Below are positions 52,139 to 63,462 of a DNA stretch of 64,000 bases, piece by piece. Origin of the DNA: Numenius arquata (lineage: Eukaryota > Chordata > Aves > Charadriiformes > Scolopacidae); the NCBI RefSeq assembly GCF_964106895.1, contig NC_133584.1:42489587-42553586 (forward strand), written 5' to 3'. The first letter of the stretch is position 1. Each line of letters begins with the position of its first letter. A model generated the notes under the pieces. The model made no database searches. It was not told the origin of the DNA and saw only the letters and a list, made by a program, of their open reading frames with translations. A program made the translations under genes and the position numbers.

Positions 52139-55100
52139 AGGGACAACCGAGTTTATTGGACAGTGTGGATTCGATGGCCTGGCACATCAGAGCCACAGGA
52201 GTATAGAGCTTTAGTAGACACAGGTGCACAGTGTACCCTAATACCATCAAGCTATAGAGGGACAGAACCCATTCGTATTTCTGGAGTGACAGGGGGATCC
52301 CAAGAATTGACTGTACTGGAGGCTGAAGTGAGCCTAACAGGGAATGAGTGGCAAAAGCATCCCATTGTGACTGGTCCAGATGCTCCATGCATCCTTGGTA
52401 TAGATTATCTCAGGAGAGGGTATTTTAAGGACCCAAAAGGGTACCGGTGGGCTTTTGGCATAGCTGCCTTGGAGGCGGAAGAAGTTAAACAGTTGTCTAC
52501 CTTGCCTGGTCTCTCAGAGGACCCTTCTGTTGTGGGGTTGTTGAGGGTCGAAGAACAACAGGTGCCAATTGCTACCACAACAGTTCATCGGCGGCAGTAT
52601 CGAACTAACCGAGATTCTCTGATCCCCATCCACAAGCTGATTCGTCAACTAGAGATTCAAGGAGTGATCAGCAAGACTCGCTCGCCATTTAACAGTCCCA
52701 TATGGCCAGTGCAGAAATCTAATGGAGAGTGGAGGCTAACTGTGGACTATCGTGGCCTTAATGAAGTTACTCCACCGCTGAGTGCTGCCGTGCCGGACAT
52801 GTTAGAACTCCAATACGAACTGGAGTCCAAGGCGGCCAAATGGTATGCTACAATTGATATCGCTAATGCATTTTTCTCAATCCCTCTGGCAGCAGAGTGC
52901 AGATCACAGTTCGCTTTCACTTGGAGAGGTGTCCAGTACACCTGGAACCGACTGCCCCAGGGGTGGAAACATAGCCCCACCATTTGCCATGGACTGATCC
53001 AGACTGCACTGGAACAGGGTGAAGCTCCGGAACATCTGCAGTACATTGACGACATCATTGTATGGGGCAACACAGCAGAAGAAGTTTTTGAGAAGGGGAA
53101 TAAAATAATTCAAATCCTTCTGAAAGCCGGTTTTGCCATAAGACGAAGTAAGGTCAAGGGACCTGCACAGGAGATCCAGTTTTTAGGAGTAAAATGGCAA
53201 GATGGACGCCGTCAGATCCCAATGGATGTGATCAATAAAATCGCAGCTATGTCTCCACCAACTAGTAAAAAGGAAGCACAAGCTTTCCTGGGCATTGTGG
53301 GTTTTTGGAGGATGCATATCCCAGATTACAGTCTGATTGTGAGCCCTCTGTATCAAGTAACCCGGAAGAAGAACGATTTTAAATGGGGTCCTGAGCAGCG
53401 ACAAGCTTTTGAACAAATTAAACAGGAAATAGTCCACGCAGTAGCTCTGGGGCCAGTCCGGGCAGGACAAGATGTTAAAAACGTGCTCTACACCGCAGCT
53501 GGGGAGAACGGCCCTACCTGGAGCCTCTGGCAGAAAGCACCAGGGGAGACACGCGGTCGACCCCTAGGGTTTTGGAGTCGGGCATACAGAGGATCTGAAG
53601 CCCGCTATACTCCAACAGAAAAGGAGATACTGGCAGCATACGAAGGGGTTCGAGCTGCTTCAGAAGTGGTTGGTACGGAAGCACAGCTCCTCTTGGCACC
53701 TCGGCTGCCGGTGCTGGGTTGGATGTTCAAAGAAAGGGTCCCTGCTACACATCATGCAACGGATGCTACATGGAGTAAGTGGATTGCATTGATCACGCAG
53801 CGAACTCAAATGGGAAACCCCAGTCGCCCAGGAATTCTAGAGGTGATTATGGACTGGCCAGAAGGCAAGGATTTTGGAATGTCACCGGAGGAGGAGGTGA
53901 TGCGTGCAGAAGAGGCTCCACCGTATAATGAACTACCAGAAAATGAGAAGAGATATGCCCTGTTCACTGATGGGTCCTGCCGGATTGTGGGAAAGCATAG
54001 AAAGTGGAAGGCTGCCGTGTGGAGTCCTACAAGACGAGTTGCAGAAGCCACTGAAGGGCAAGGTGAATCAAGCCAGTTTGCAGAGGTGAAAGCAATTCAG
54101 CTGGCTCTGGACATTGCTGAGCGGGAAAAATGGCCAGTACTTTATCTCTACACCGATTCATGGATGGTGGCAAATGCCTTGTGGGGGTGGTTACGGCAGT
54201 GGAAGCAGAGCAATTGGCAGCGCAGAGGCAAACCCATCTGGGCTGCTGAATTGTGGCAGGATATTGCTGCTCGGGTAGAGAATCTGGTTGTGAAAGTACG
54301 TCATGTAGATGCCCATGTACCCAAGAGCCGGGCCACTGAGGAACATCAGAACAACCAGCAAGTGGATCATGCTGCTAAGATTGAAGTGGCCGAGGTGGAT
54401 CTGGACTGGCAACATAAGGGTGAATTATTCATAGCTCGATGGGCCCATGACTCCTCAGGCCATCAAGGAAGAGACGCTACATATAGATGGGCTCGTGACC
54501 GAGGGGTGGATTTGACCATGGACACTATTGCACAGGTCATCCACGAATGTGAGACATGTGCTGCAATCAAGCAAGCCAAGCGATTAAAGCCTCTTTGGTA
54601 TGGAGGACGATGGCTGAAATACAAATATGGGGAGGCCTGGCAGATCGATTATATTACACTCCCACAAACCCGTCAAGGCAAGCGCTATGTGCTCACAATG
54701 GTGGAAGCAACCACTGGATGGTTGGAAACATATCCTGTGCCCCATGCCACCGCCCGGAACACCATCCTGGGCCTTGAAAAACAAATCCTGTGGCGACATG
54801 GCACCCCAGAGAGAATTGAGTCGGACAACGGGACTCATTTCCGAAACAGCCTCATTGACACCTGGGCCAAAGAGCATGGTATTGAATGGGTCTATCACAT
54901 CCCTTATCATGCACCAGCCTCTGGGAAGATAGAACGGTACAATGGACTGTTAAAAACTGCACTGAGAGCAATGGGTGGTGGAACTTTAAAAAATTGGGAT
55001 ACACACTTAGCAAAGGCTACCTGGCTAGTTAACACCAGGGGGTCTACCAACCGAGCTGGCCCTGCCCAATCAAAACCTCCACGTACTGTGGAGGGAGATA

Positions 55101-55294
55101 AAGTCCCCGTAGTGCACATGAAGAATATGTTAGGGAAGACAGTCTGGGTTAGTCCTGCCTCAGGCAAAGGCAAACCTGTCCGTGGGATTGCCTTTGCTCA
55201 AGGACCCGGGTGCACTTGGTGGGTGATGCGGAAGGATGGGGAAGTTCGATGTGTACCACACGGGGACCTGATTTTGGGCGAGAATAGCCAGTGA
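52109..55294 (+). CDS. pol: Pol: protease, reverse transcriptase, RNase H, integrase
   Basis: The frame is intact with 1,061 codons after the gag stop. It has no ATG near the start (GTG at 52130), so it is probably made as Gag-Pol. Counting from 52130, the aspartic protease has DTGA at 30-33 and ILGID at 88-92. RT has VDYRGLN at 205-211, catalytic Asp243, LPQG at 275-278 and YIDD at 305-308 (53042). RNase H has Asp614, Glu652, Asp676 and Asp746. Integrase has the zinc-binding set His773, His778, Cys807, Cys810 and the catalytic D840, D899, E935 with 35-residue spacing. All catalytic residues I could check are present. A C-terminal tail of about 100 residues follows the integrase core. There is no dUTPase domain that I can see. 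It copies the RNA genome into DNA and inserts it into host chromosomes. Confidence 0.96.
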   Translation, partial: GGPASSQVGERDNRVYWTVWIRWPGTSEPQEYRALVDTGAQCTLIPSSYRGTEPIRISGVTGGSQELTVLEAEVSLTGNEWQKHPIVTGPDAPCILGIDYLRRGYFKDPKGYRWAFGIAALEAEEVKQLSTLPGLSEDPSVVGLLRVEEQQVPIATTTVHRRQYRTNRDSLIPIHKLIRQLEIQGVISKTRSPFNSPIWPVQKSNGEWRLTVDYRGLNEVTPPLSAAVPDMLELQYELESKAAKWYATIDIANAFFSIPLAAECRSQFAFTWRGVQYTWNRLPQGWKHSPTICHGLIQTALEQGEAPEHLQYIDDIIVWGNTAEEVFEKGNKIIQILLKAGFAIRRSKVKGPAQEIQFLGVKWQDGRRQIPMDVINKIAAMSPPTSKKEAQAFLGIVGFWRMHIPDYSLIVSPLYQVTRKKNDFKWGPEQRQAFEQIKQEIVHAVALGPVRAGQDVKNVLYTAAGENGPTWSLWQKAPGETRGRPLGFWSRAYRGSEARYTPTEKEILAAYEGVRAASEVVGTEAQLLLAPRLPVLGWMFKERVPATHHATDATWSKWIALITQRTQMGNPSRPGILEVIMDWPEGKDFGMSPEEEVMRAEEAPPYNELPENEKRYALFTDGSCRIVGKHRKWKAAVWSPTRRVAEATEGQGESSQFAEVKAIQLALDIAEREKWPVLYLYTDSWMVANALWGWLRQWKQSNWQRRGKPIWAAELWQDIAARVENLVVKVRHVDAHVPKSRATEEHQNNQQVDHAAKIEVAEVDLDWQHKGELFIARWAHDSSGHQGRDATYRWARDRGVDLTMDTIAQVIHECETCAAIKQAKRLKPLWYGGRWLKYKYGEAWQIDYITLPQTRQGKRYVLTMVEATTGWLETYPVPHATARNTILGLEKQILWRHGTPERIESDNGTHFRNSLIDTWAKEHGIEWVYHIPYHAPASGKIERYNGLLKTALRAMGGGTLKNWDTHLAKATWLVNTRGSTNRAGPAQSKPPRTVEGDKVPVVHMKNMLGKTVWVSPASGKGKPVRGIAFAQGPGCTWWVMRKDGEVRCVPHGDLILGENSQ

Positions 55295-55820
55295 ATGAAA
55301 CTGTATGATGTTAATTGCTAAATAACCCTGCCACTGTACATCTCATTTCTGTAACTGCTATTGGTTGTACTATAATAAGAATCACCCAAACTAATGACAA
55401 ATGGACTCTGATGAAAAACCAAGTAAAGTGCAGCAGCGAAGGGACCAGAACTGACCTCAGCAGCTGGCGTCCAGCAACTTCACTGAGATCGACATCTTCA
55501 ACCCATGGACCATGGACATGAGCCGCACCGGATACATCAGCCACAAGCCCCAAGAATACAGCATGCGACAGTCCAGCTCCACACACGCTATCTTGCATGC
55601 CCTGAGGGACTGTTCCAACAGATGGAGCTCGAAGTCATGGACTATATGAACTCAACGGACATTTTAGAGTGATGGCGCACAGACTAAGGACATTACGCCT
55701 GTATGGAGATATACATATGTATATATATATATATGTATGTCAGGGGAAACTGATAGTATTTAATTGGAAACTGTAAGATCTGGGCATGGCATGAAATGGT
55801 ATGGAATAAGGGGTGGATGA
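55295..55820 (+). other. internal non-coding segment between pol and 3' LTR (no env)
   Basis: These 526 bp hold no envelope-length frame. Two short forward frames in different phases overlap: 55315-55521 (68 codons from ATG) and about 55449-55648 (about 65 codons without an ATG at its start). Both read as moderately protein-like, but I recognise neither. An AT dinucleotide-rich stretch lies at about 55709-55740. The segment could be what remains after loss of env or could contain export or packaging signals. Confidence 0.7.
55803..55820 (+). other. interrupted polypurine tract
   Basis: GGAATAAGGGGTGGATGA directly precedes the 3' LTR. It is purine except for T at 55807, 55814 and 55818. Its position is that of the plus-strand primer. 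The interruptions make it weaker than usual. Confidence 0.6.
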
Positions 55821-56222
55821 TGTCCTGGGTCTGGCGGGGATAGGGTTAATTCTCCCCAGGACCTAGCAGGGACACAGGTATTCCATCCCATGTGAGCCAT
55901 GCTCAGGGGGTAACAGGAGCTAGCCGGGGAAGGGGAGGGGCAGGAAGTCATCCCCCAGGGGAGCGGAGCAGTCGGGGGCGTCCCGGGTGCGATCGGCAAG
56001 CGGTGGTATCGTACTCGTGGCTGTGTATTCCTCTGTCGGTGTTATTATTGTTGTTGTTTCTTGCTCTCCTTGCTGTTCTGTTGAATTGCCTTTGTCTCAA
56101 CCCACGAGTTTTTGCCTTTTTCTTCCGATTCTCCCCTCCCGGCCGCGCTGGGGGGGAGGGCCCCATCTGAGCGAGCGGCTGCCACGTGGTCCTTTGTTGC
56201 CGTCTGAGGCTAAACCACGACA
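55821..56222 (+). repeat. 3' LTR of the provirus (402 bp)
   Basis: It has the same length, ends and sequence as the 5' copy as far as I can read. It is followed directly by the TTAGT duplication. Confidence 0.97.
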
Positions 56223-56227
56223 TTAGT
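56223..56227 (+). repeat. 5-bp target-site duplication, right copy (TTAGT)
   Basis: It matches 49918-49922 exactly. The empty site would read AAAGTTAGTAAACC. Confidence 0.95.
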
Positions 56228-58979
56228 AAACCATACAGAAAGTCTGCATACAACTGAAACATGTTCTGTATTTATGGTAGCACTTTTTTTTTCTACAGCA
56301 GTTGGCCCCATCTCCGAATAGTACATGTACTTGAAACCCATCATATTGTATCTGAAAGCTGGAATTTTAATATTTTGTGACAAGTAATGAAATATTAGGA
56401 AACTGGCCATTTCCTAAATAAAAATTCAGTACTACTTTCTTCCTGGCCCCGAGTAAAACATAATCCCTTTCCTCATGTTCCCATTTCTCAGTTAGTAAAA
56501 TGCTTCATAGTTTTCCTCAAGATTCAGCTGTAGCAGTCATGATTGACTTCTTAGCTAAAGTTAACAGCGGAGATGCAAGCTTCTTCCTCACCATTAGATA
56601 ACAATGTAATCAATAGGAATCGTCTGCCCTCATAACAATAGGGAGGCTTTTCTAAGAAAAAAATTAACCATCCATATCAAATTGAAAGGAAATGCATAAG
56701 CTCTTTCCAGGTCAGTTAAGCACAGTAGGTTCTTCACCTTCTACCAGAAGATAAAGGAGCCCCTCTCTATCTATCCTTTCAATCCTGTAGATAACCTCCT
56801 GTTGTTCTAATGCAGATTTATTTAATTTTAACTTTTAATACGTTTCACTGAAACAGATTGCCACCAAAGGAGGAGTAATAAGACAACTCTTCTAAAAGTC
56901 TAAATAGAAAAGAATTTTCATCTTGTTAATCGTGACAAATAATCACCTAGATTTAAGGCATTATGCAATAAATCCTCTCATATTGAAATCAGATGTTTAG
57001 TAAAACGTTTTGTGCTATAGAACTTCCAGGACTCACATATTATTGATCCTGTTTTTATGAACAGCAAAATAAGTCAGAGAGGCCTCCGTTAACAGCATTG
57101 AGCTTGCACCTCTGTTACAGTCAGTGAATTTACACCAGAAGAAAATCAGGAAATTCAGAATAAGGGCCAACACAATTAGTTACATAAAAAGTGATAAAAA
57201 TGCCAGCCTGTGAATGTCTAAGTATGAACTTAGCAGTAGGAATGTGAACACTCTGACTAACTTCAGTTAAACTATTCAGAGTAGTCAAGATTCAGAGTAT
57301 TGTAATAACTCAAATCTAAATCAGAAAAGTAGGTTAAGACAAAGTGAAATATCAGAATCAAAGAAAATATTTTAAACAAAAAGATTAGATGAGACGATCC
57401 GGAAAAATCCCATATTTTCCAGTTCTATTATCTGTTATAGGAAAAATATATTACTGAAATACTGTGGAGAAAATAACAATTTGGAGGATAAGAAAAAATA
57501 GGATCTCCCAAAAAGAGAGAGGAACAGCATTTTAGAAGAGAGAAAAGATCTAAAATATTTTACAATTAAAGAATCTTCACTGGAAAGCATAATATACGTT
57601 TTTCCTAGGAGGCATCCACCATTCGGTGCATAAAGACTTCTGGGTTCTGTCTAGCATTCTGCTTCAGTTAATCAACTAGGGCTGGATTCAGACCCAAAAA
57701 CTTTTTTTTTTTTTTTTTAATAAAAGTTTGGCTGGTAGTCTAGCCTAGAGTAGATTCCCTCTTTTATCAGGAGACATAAATCAACACTTCCATAGGCTAG
57801 TACATCCCTCTTTCTCGAAATCCTTTTTTAGACACCTCTAAAGATCAGTTTGTCCCATCGTAGGTCTTTCCATTGCCTACTGAGGAAGTCTAGAAAATTA
57901 GCTTAACCAAGATACTTACACTACTACTAAAGGACAGCTTTATCTAACAGTGTTTCTATAGACACAGCCTTGTGAGATTTCACATCTATAGCATGTAATT
58001 GATTTCCAGGTAATTAATAAATATGCTAAACCTCTAGAATAAAAGAAAAGTTTGATTTCCATCAGTAACAGTCTTTTGGACTCAAATTTGTGACTGAATA
58101 AACCTCATTGCAGTGAGATTTATTCATTGTGCATCAGCACACCTTTGCACAGGCTATGTGCAAACTAATAGGCATGCTCCAGTAACTGAACATGAAAGAA
58201 ACTGTGAACTTAAATTAGTTCTACAGTACTTCAATGGATTAAAGATATTAGAAAACAGCAAAATACAGTCTCTTCCAAGTAACACCGCAGTACTGATTCT
58301 TGTAGTATGAAGCCCTTCCTTGCTAAAGGACTTACCGTGCCACGTGTACAGCAATATTTTTATTTGCTTTTGGGAACAACTGAAAAGACAAAACAGTGTG
58401 ATTTTAAGTTTCCCTGTGTTAAAAGTCTCTAAAAATCTGTTCTTTGCTTGAAGTTTGCAAGAAACCACAAACAACTCCATATGTTCCTTTCTTTTGTGCT
58501 GCTTTTCTGCTTTGTATTTTGCGGTGTACAAAGTCACCACTGGAATCCAGTAGCAGGCCTTGATTAACTATGCTTAATCTTTTTCTACAGAAAAATTAAA
58601 CTAAGAAAGTGTTCTAATACAAGATAGAAAAAAGGTTATCATTCCATCACTCTCTCTTTATTAAATATGCTCATCTTATTTGCAAAGTTAGTCGATCCAG
58701 TTTGGCATCTATGTGACAAGACAGAATGCATAAGGAAAAACTGTTTTTGAAACGTATGCTTACATATTCTATCTGCAGTGGTAATCTTACTGGCAGACAT
58801 TTGCCACTGGTCATTCCGTTGTGGTACAGCATCATTTGTACTCCTTTTCTCTTTGTTACCGTAAGTTAAATCGGAAAATAGAGAACTGTAGAAAAGCCTG
58901 TAACTTTTTTCTTTTACTACATTCGTCTCTTAAGTCAGCTCCAAATGCAGGAATTCCTCCCAATGTCTGTGAAGCCCTT
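56228..58979. other. AT-rich non-coding stretch
   Basis: I see no gene. A poly-T run lies at about 57702-57718. The minus-strand frame 58154-58540 (128 codons) has no family features and is likely chance. Confidence 0.55.
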
Positions 58980-59055
58980 TCATAGATTCATAGATTCACA
59001 GATTGGTCCAGGCTGGAAGGGACCTCCAAAGGTCATCTAGTCTGACCTCCCTCTG
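58980..59055 (-). mobile_element. very short CR1 3' end
   Basis: Plus-strand text ATAGATTCATAGATTCACAG, then CTGGAAGGGACCTCCAAAGG and CATCTAGTCTGACCTCC, is the reverse complement of a CR1 3' tail with its repeated octamer. It is truncated after about 75 bp, typical of aborted reverse transcription. Confidence 0.85.
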
Positions 59056-59691
59056 TGACTGTACTTTTTGTTTCCTAGCGCAAGAACAGAAATACTCAAT
59101 GAATTCAAAAGATGACAAATTCATACTGATAAAATATTCTCTCTCTCTGTCTGTAACAGGGCTTTGATGTTCATCGATGTTGAAGGTTATAGTTGAGCAA
59201 GTATTGGAAGGTAGTTAGGTGTTCATATGCCTATCAGAAAAAAAATCTAATATCAGAATATTTACTAACACCAATAGTCTTTTTGGAAGGGAGATCAAAA
59301 TTCACATTTTAGGCCTTAAGCAAATCACAGACCTTAGGAATAAGGATAAGCCATTTAATAAAGCATTTTCCCCATGGTTTGTTTCCCACATCTTCCTGTG
59401 GGAAGCTTGTTGCTAGCCCTCAGACTCTGAATGGTGGACCTAGATAACAAGATGATTCCTGCCATTAATGGTCTCTGCCATAATCTGCCCTTGTGCACAC
59501 TACTCTCTTCCCTGGGAAGATGACAGATGTGCCGGGATGAGGGGAGAGCATTGAAAGTTGGGAGCTGAAGTGGTCTTCTTTTATAGTCTATGGGATGAGA
59601 TACAAGGGAGAAAAAGAATTCAATGGATACCTTACAGTGGACCCAATAGCCATGCTCTTTTTTCACTTACAATAGATAAGGAAACCCTTTG
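59056..59691. other. non-coding stretch
   Basis: I see no gene. The minus-strand frame 59355-59666 (103 codons) has no recognisable motif. Confidence 0.5.
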
Positions 59692-59696
59692 GTATC

Positions 59697-60788
59697 TGTG
59701 GTGGGTTGACCTTGGCTAGCTGCTAGGTGCCCACCAAAACTGCTCTATTACTCCTGCTCCTCAACTAGACAGGAGAGAATAAAATATGACAAAAGTCTTG
59801 TGGGTTGAGATAAGGACAGGGAGATCACTCAGCGATTACTGTCACAGGCAGAACAGACTTGACTTGGGGAAATTAATTTAATTTATTGCCAATTAACAAT
59901 CTGTAGGATAATGAGAAATAAAAAGAGATCTAAAAACACCTTCCCCCCACCCTTCCTTTCTTCCTGGGCTCAGCTTCACTCCTGATTTCTCTACCTCCTC
60001 CCCCCGAGTGGCACAAGCAGATGGGGAATGGGGGTTATGGTCAGTTCATTACATGTTGTCTCTTCCGCTCCTTCCTCCTCACACTCTTCCCCTGCTCCAG
60101 TGTGGAGTCCCACCCATGGGAGACAGTCCTTCACAAACTTCTCCAATATGGGTCCTTCCCATGGGTTGCAGTTCTTCATGAACTGTTCCAGCGTGGGTCT
60201 TTTCCACGGGGTGCAGTCCTTCAGGAACAGACTGCTCCAGCATGCGTCCCTCATGGAGTCACAAGTACTGCCAGAAACCTACTCCAGTGTGAGCTCTTCT
60301 TTCCATGGGTCCATAGGTCCTGCCAAGAGCCTGCTCCAGCATGGACTTCCCATGGGGTCTCAGCCTCCTTTGGTCATCCACCTGCTCTGGTGTGGGGTTC
60401 TTCATGGGCTGCAGGGGGACAGCCTGCCTTACCATGGTCTTCACCACGGGCTGCAGGGGAATCTTAGCTCTGGCCCTTGGACCACCTCCTCCCCCTTCTT
60501 CTTCACTGACCTGAAGAAGTTGTGTATCTGCAGAGTTGTTTCTCTCACATATTCTCACTCTTCTCTCTATGTGCTGTTGTGCATGAGGTTTTTTTCCCTT
60601 TCTTAAATATGTTGTCACAGAGGTGCTACCACCGTTGCTGATGGGCTCAGCCTTGGCCCACAGTGGGTCGGTCTTGGAGCTGGCTGGCATTGGCTCTGTC
60701 TGACACAAGAGGAGCTTCTGGCATCTCCTCATGGAAGCCACCCTGTAGCCACTCTACTACCAAAACCTTGCCACATAAAGCCAATACA
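59697..60788 (-). mobile_element. solo LTR of an endogenous retrovirus, better-preserved copy
   Basis: This 1.09-kb LTR in minus orientation starts TGTATTGG (60788) and ends CCCACCACA (59697), giving TG...CA ends. On the minus strand it has a TATA-like ATATTTAAGA (+ 60601-60610) and AATAAA (+ TTTATT 59882-59887), which fixes the direction. Three 45-bp tandem units lie at 60121-60258. Flanks are GTATC on the left and GTGTATC on the right, a near duplication with a 2-bp uncertainty at the right edge. Two sense-strand frames cover much of it: 60741-60259 (160 codons) and 60254-59991 (87 codons). No internal retroviral genes adjoin, so it is a solo LTR left by recombination. The layout matches a widespread avian ERV LTR type; the family name is not certain. 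Confidence 0.88.
60121..60258 (-). repeat. 45-bp tandem repeats inside the solo LTR
   Basis: Units at 60121-60165 and 60166-60210 are each exactly 45 bp and the third (60211-60258) has 3 extra bases. All lengths are multiples of three. On the minus strand each unit encodes a 15-residue pattern P-x-L-E-x-F-x-K-x-C-x-P-W-x-G. The related LTR at 36565-37604 has about one unit. Confidence 0.8.
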
Positions 60789-63462
60789 GTGTATCAGGTA
60801 CCCCCAGATCTTCTCATGTCCTCATCCTTTCCTATTAAAACCATGTTGTTTGAACTGCCGTACAGCCTACATAAATGACACCACCTCACCTGTTACATCT
60901 TGCCCATTGCACAAAGATTTCCAAGGCTTAATCTGAAACATTTTCATCTTGATATGCTGGAAACAACTTTCCAATGTACTTTTTCTCCACCTTTGTGGTA
61001 TTAATTCGGAGTAACATAACTCCATGTATTTAAGAAGTATTTCAGTTTACATATAATTTTTCCCCTGGAAATGTAGACCCAAACTGTTAGTCTTACTGGC
61101 ATAAATATTTTTCTCAGTTTTAGAAAATCTGAGGTTAAAAAGTGTGCAAAGAAGCACACACCTTTAAAATGAGAAAGTGGTATAAATGTTAATTTTGTCC
61201 ATTTGTGTGTAAGATAAGGAATAGAGTTCTTTTTTTTTTTTTTAATTGTTTCATTTTAATAGTTAGATTGCTATAGACTATCCATAATCATATGTTTATC
61301 TATCAAAATTAGGAAATAAGTTTAGCAATTAGATAGCTAAAGAAATTATTGCTAGCACTAGAAAACTATTGCTAGTGCCTCTAGCTTCATAAGAGATTAT
61401 GAATAAACACAAGACAAAATCTGTGAATTTCCTTAAATTGCAGTAAAAAGGAGCCTACAAGAAAGGAATACCACAGCCCCTGATCCCCCAATGACAGAGA
61501 GGCCAACTGAACAACAGAACTGCTGATTGATAGGGTAATCACTTGAATAATTATGGCACTAGTTGCCAATATCTCATGCATATTTTGTTAAATAAACTTC
61601 TGCCTCGGCAGATGAACTCTCACGTGGTCTCTCTTGAAACTGAAGGGATCACATCAAAATTTCTCATTAGATGAAACAGAAAGAAAAAGAGAACTTCAAG
61701 TTTATTTAAGGAAATTATCAGAATTATCAAATTCGTTTTTCTTCTTTGGTTTTCATAAGCTTACACAATGCAGATGTTCCTTCTTTTAAAATCAGTATCA
61801 GTGCAAAAAATTGTCTAAACTTGATCTTCAGTTGCTTCAGCTGTGTGCTTCATCACTGGCTTTTCTTGCTTCTCCTTTATTAATTTCATACAAAATGCTG
61901 GTCTAGTAATCATCTACATTACGGACAGCCTCCTTTCAGCCTCTATTATGATCTATTCATTAACCTCTCATTACCTTCATTATCCTCATTCCTGACTTCC
62001 AAACTCTGCATAACTCCACTCTCATATTGGCAATTTTCTCTGCAGTTTCTCAACTCTGTCCTTGTCTCTTCTAAGTCATGTGCCCTTCAGTTTCTTCTTT
62101 CATTCCTGTTTTTGGGCCTCAAATTTTGGAGAGTCTTTGGATGTCTGAGTCAAGGGTGAACATACAAGACAAGAGGGAAAGTGCTTGCAATCAAAGAAAC
62201 TTCTCTACCATGAGCAGTCATGGAAACCTTTCTAAATCTTAGAGTGAATTTTCAAAGACTGTCTCTACCCTCCCTTTTTTCTTTTCTGCCCAGCTGAAAT
62301 ACTTAGCATTTTTGGTTCCTAAAGTTCTCAAGGTGTTGTAAAAGGTAAGCAGGCATTGTTAGCCTAATTTTTACAGTGCTAAGGTAGGGTAATCTAACAT
62401 AAGATAATGGTACAGTAAAGCAAGATCCCATATCTTGCTAAAGCTCAAATGACAAATTAAAAGCAGAAATTATATTAGTATAGAGAGTAATATTGTAAAC
62501 CCAGATTGTCTACATGGGTAGGCAATCCCAGATTAATATTTCCTATCAGCTGCTTATATCAAACTAAATATATTCTTTTCTACACTAGCATAGCAGGCTA
62601 TGAAAGTATAGCTCACACTCCATTGCGATACAGTGATATACTCAGAGAAGCAGGGAGTATTCTTGTGTTCAAGGCTAAAAATATTTTCCTTTCAAGATGC
62701 TGCCATGGAACACAATCAGGAACAAAACTTACTGTTGAGCTCAATAATAGAAAAGACAGTACTTTCTTACACTCAAAAGGACTTTTTTGCCTTCACTGCA
62801 ACCGTAGCTGAGATAGGTGAACGAATAACTGGCCTTCAGATATATTAAATTATGTTTCATTGATGGCAAGATCCAGTTTCCAGCTAATACTCCATTTAGT
62901 AGATGGCTTAAAGTGCACCTTAATCTGCATCGTGCCCCAAGTTTGACATTATTTGTGTAGGGCATCACAGGTTGATAGTATTTTTTTCTGCTGACAGGCA
63001 CAGTTCTCTTCTCCATTAAAGCTTATGGATATTTATAACTCAAAGTGTTCTCGTAGTAGCTGGTAATATAGAACACTTCTCTGCAGTCTACTATTTGACA
63101 GCTTCTACTTACTGAGATCTTACTGATGAGAACATCCATAGCTCTTAAAGTTACTAGATGATTGTGCCAAGGTGATCCTGATCCCTTAACTGAAACAAGC
63201 AAAGACATACAAAACTAGTTTCTTACCCAGATTCTTATGTCGGATTCTTACTAGCATTAATGGACATCACCTTACTTCTTAGATAAATAGCAAATCAGCT
63301 CTGACTTCTGCATCACTTTTTCCCGTTTCTTCAAAATAAATGTAGACTTCCACCCCCAAGCCAACAACACTGCCTGCATAAATACAAATCAAAGTGCATT
63401 TTCTTCACGCTTAGGAACATGGTAAAAGTATAAAAGCCCAGTGCATTAAGAAGCAGGAAATT
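60789..63462. other. AT-rich non-coding stretch
   Basis: I see no gene. A poly-T run lies at about 61230-61243. Frames at 62506-62848 (+) and 62741-63016 (-) overlap and have no known motif. Confidence 0.55.

Larger units (their letters stand above)
49923..56222 (+). mobile_element. complete, env-less endogenous retrovirus (young provirus)
   Basis: This 6.3-kb provirus has the order 5' LTR, lysine-type primer binding site, gag, stop codon, pro-RT-RNase H-integrase, short non-coding segment, interrupted purine tract, 3' LTR. It is flanked by a perfect TTAGT duplication. The LTRs show no difference by eye over 402 bp and both long frames are intact, so insertion was recent on an evolutionary scale. 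There is no envelope gene, so any spread would be by intracellular retrotransposition or complementation. The pol text and 5-bp duplication suggest a class III (ERVL/spuma-like) affinity; this is a judgement from reading, not a phylogeny. Related Gag-Pol frames are, to my knowledge, common in bird genomes. Confidence 0.96.

Noticed and set aside
50981..55173. Minus-strand and off-phase frames up to about 120 codons across gag and pol
   Set aside because: They are shadows of the two long forward frames, with no independent features.
55295..55820. Possible envelope gene
   Set aside because: The space is only 526 bp and holds no signal peptide, furin-type site, fusion peptide or long frame.
58154..58540. 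128-codon minus-strand frame
   Set aside because: It has no recognisable domain, and stop-free stretches of this length are expected by chance in 64 kb on six frames.
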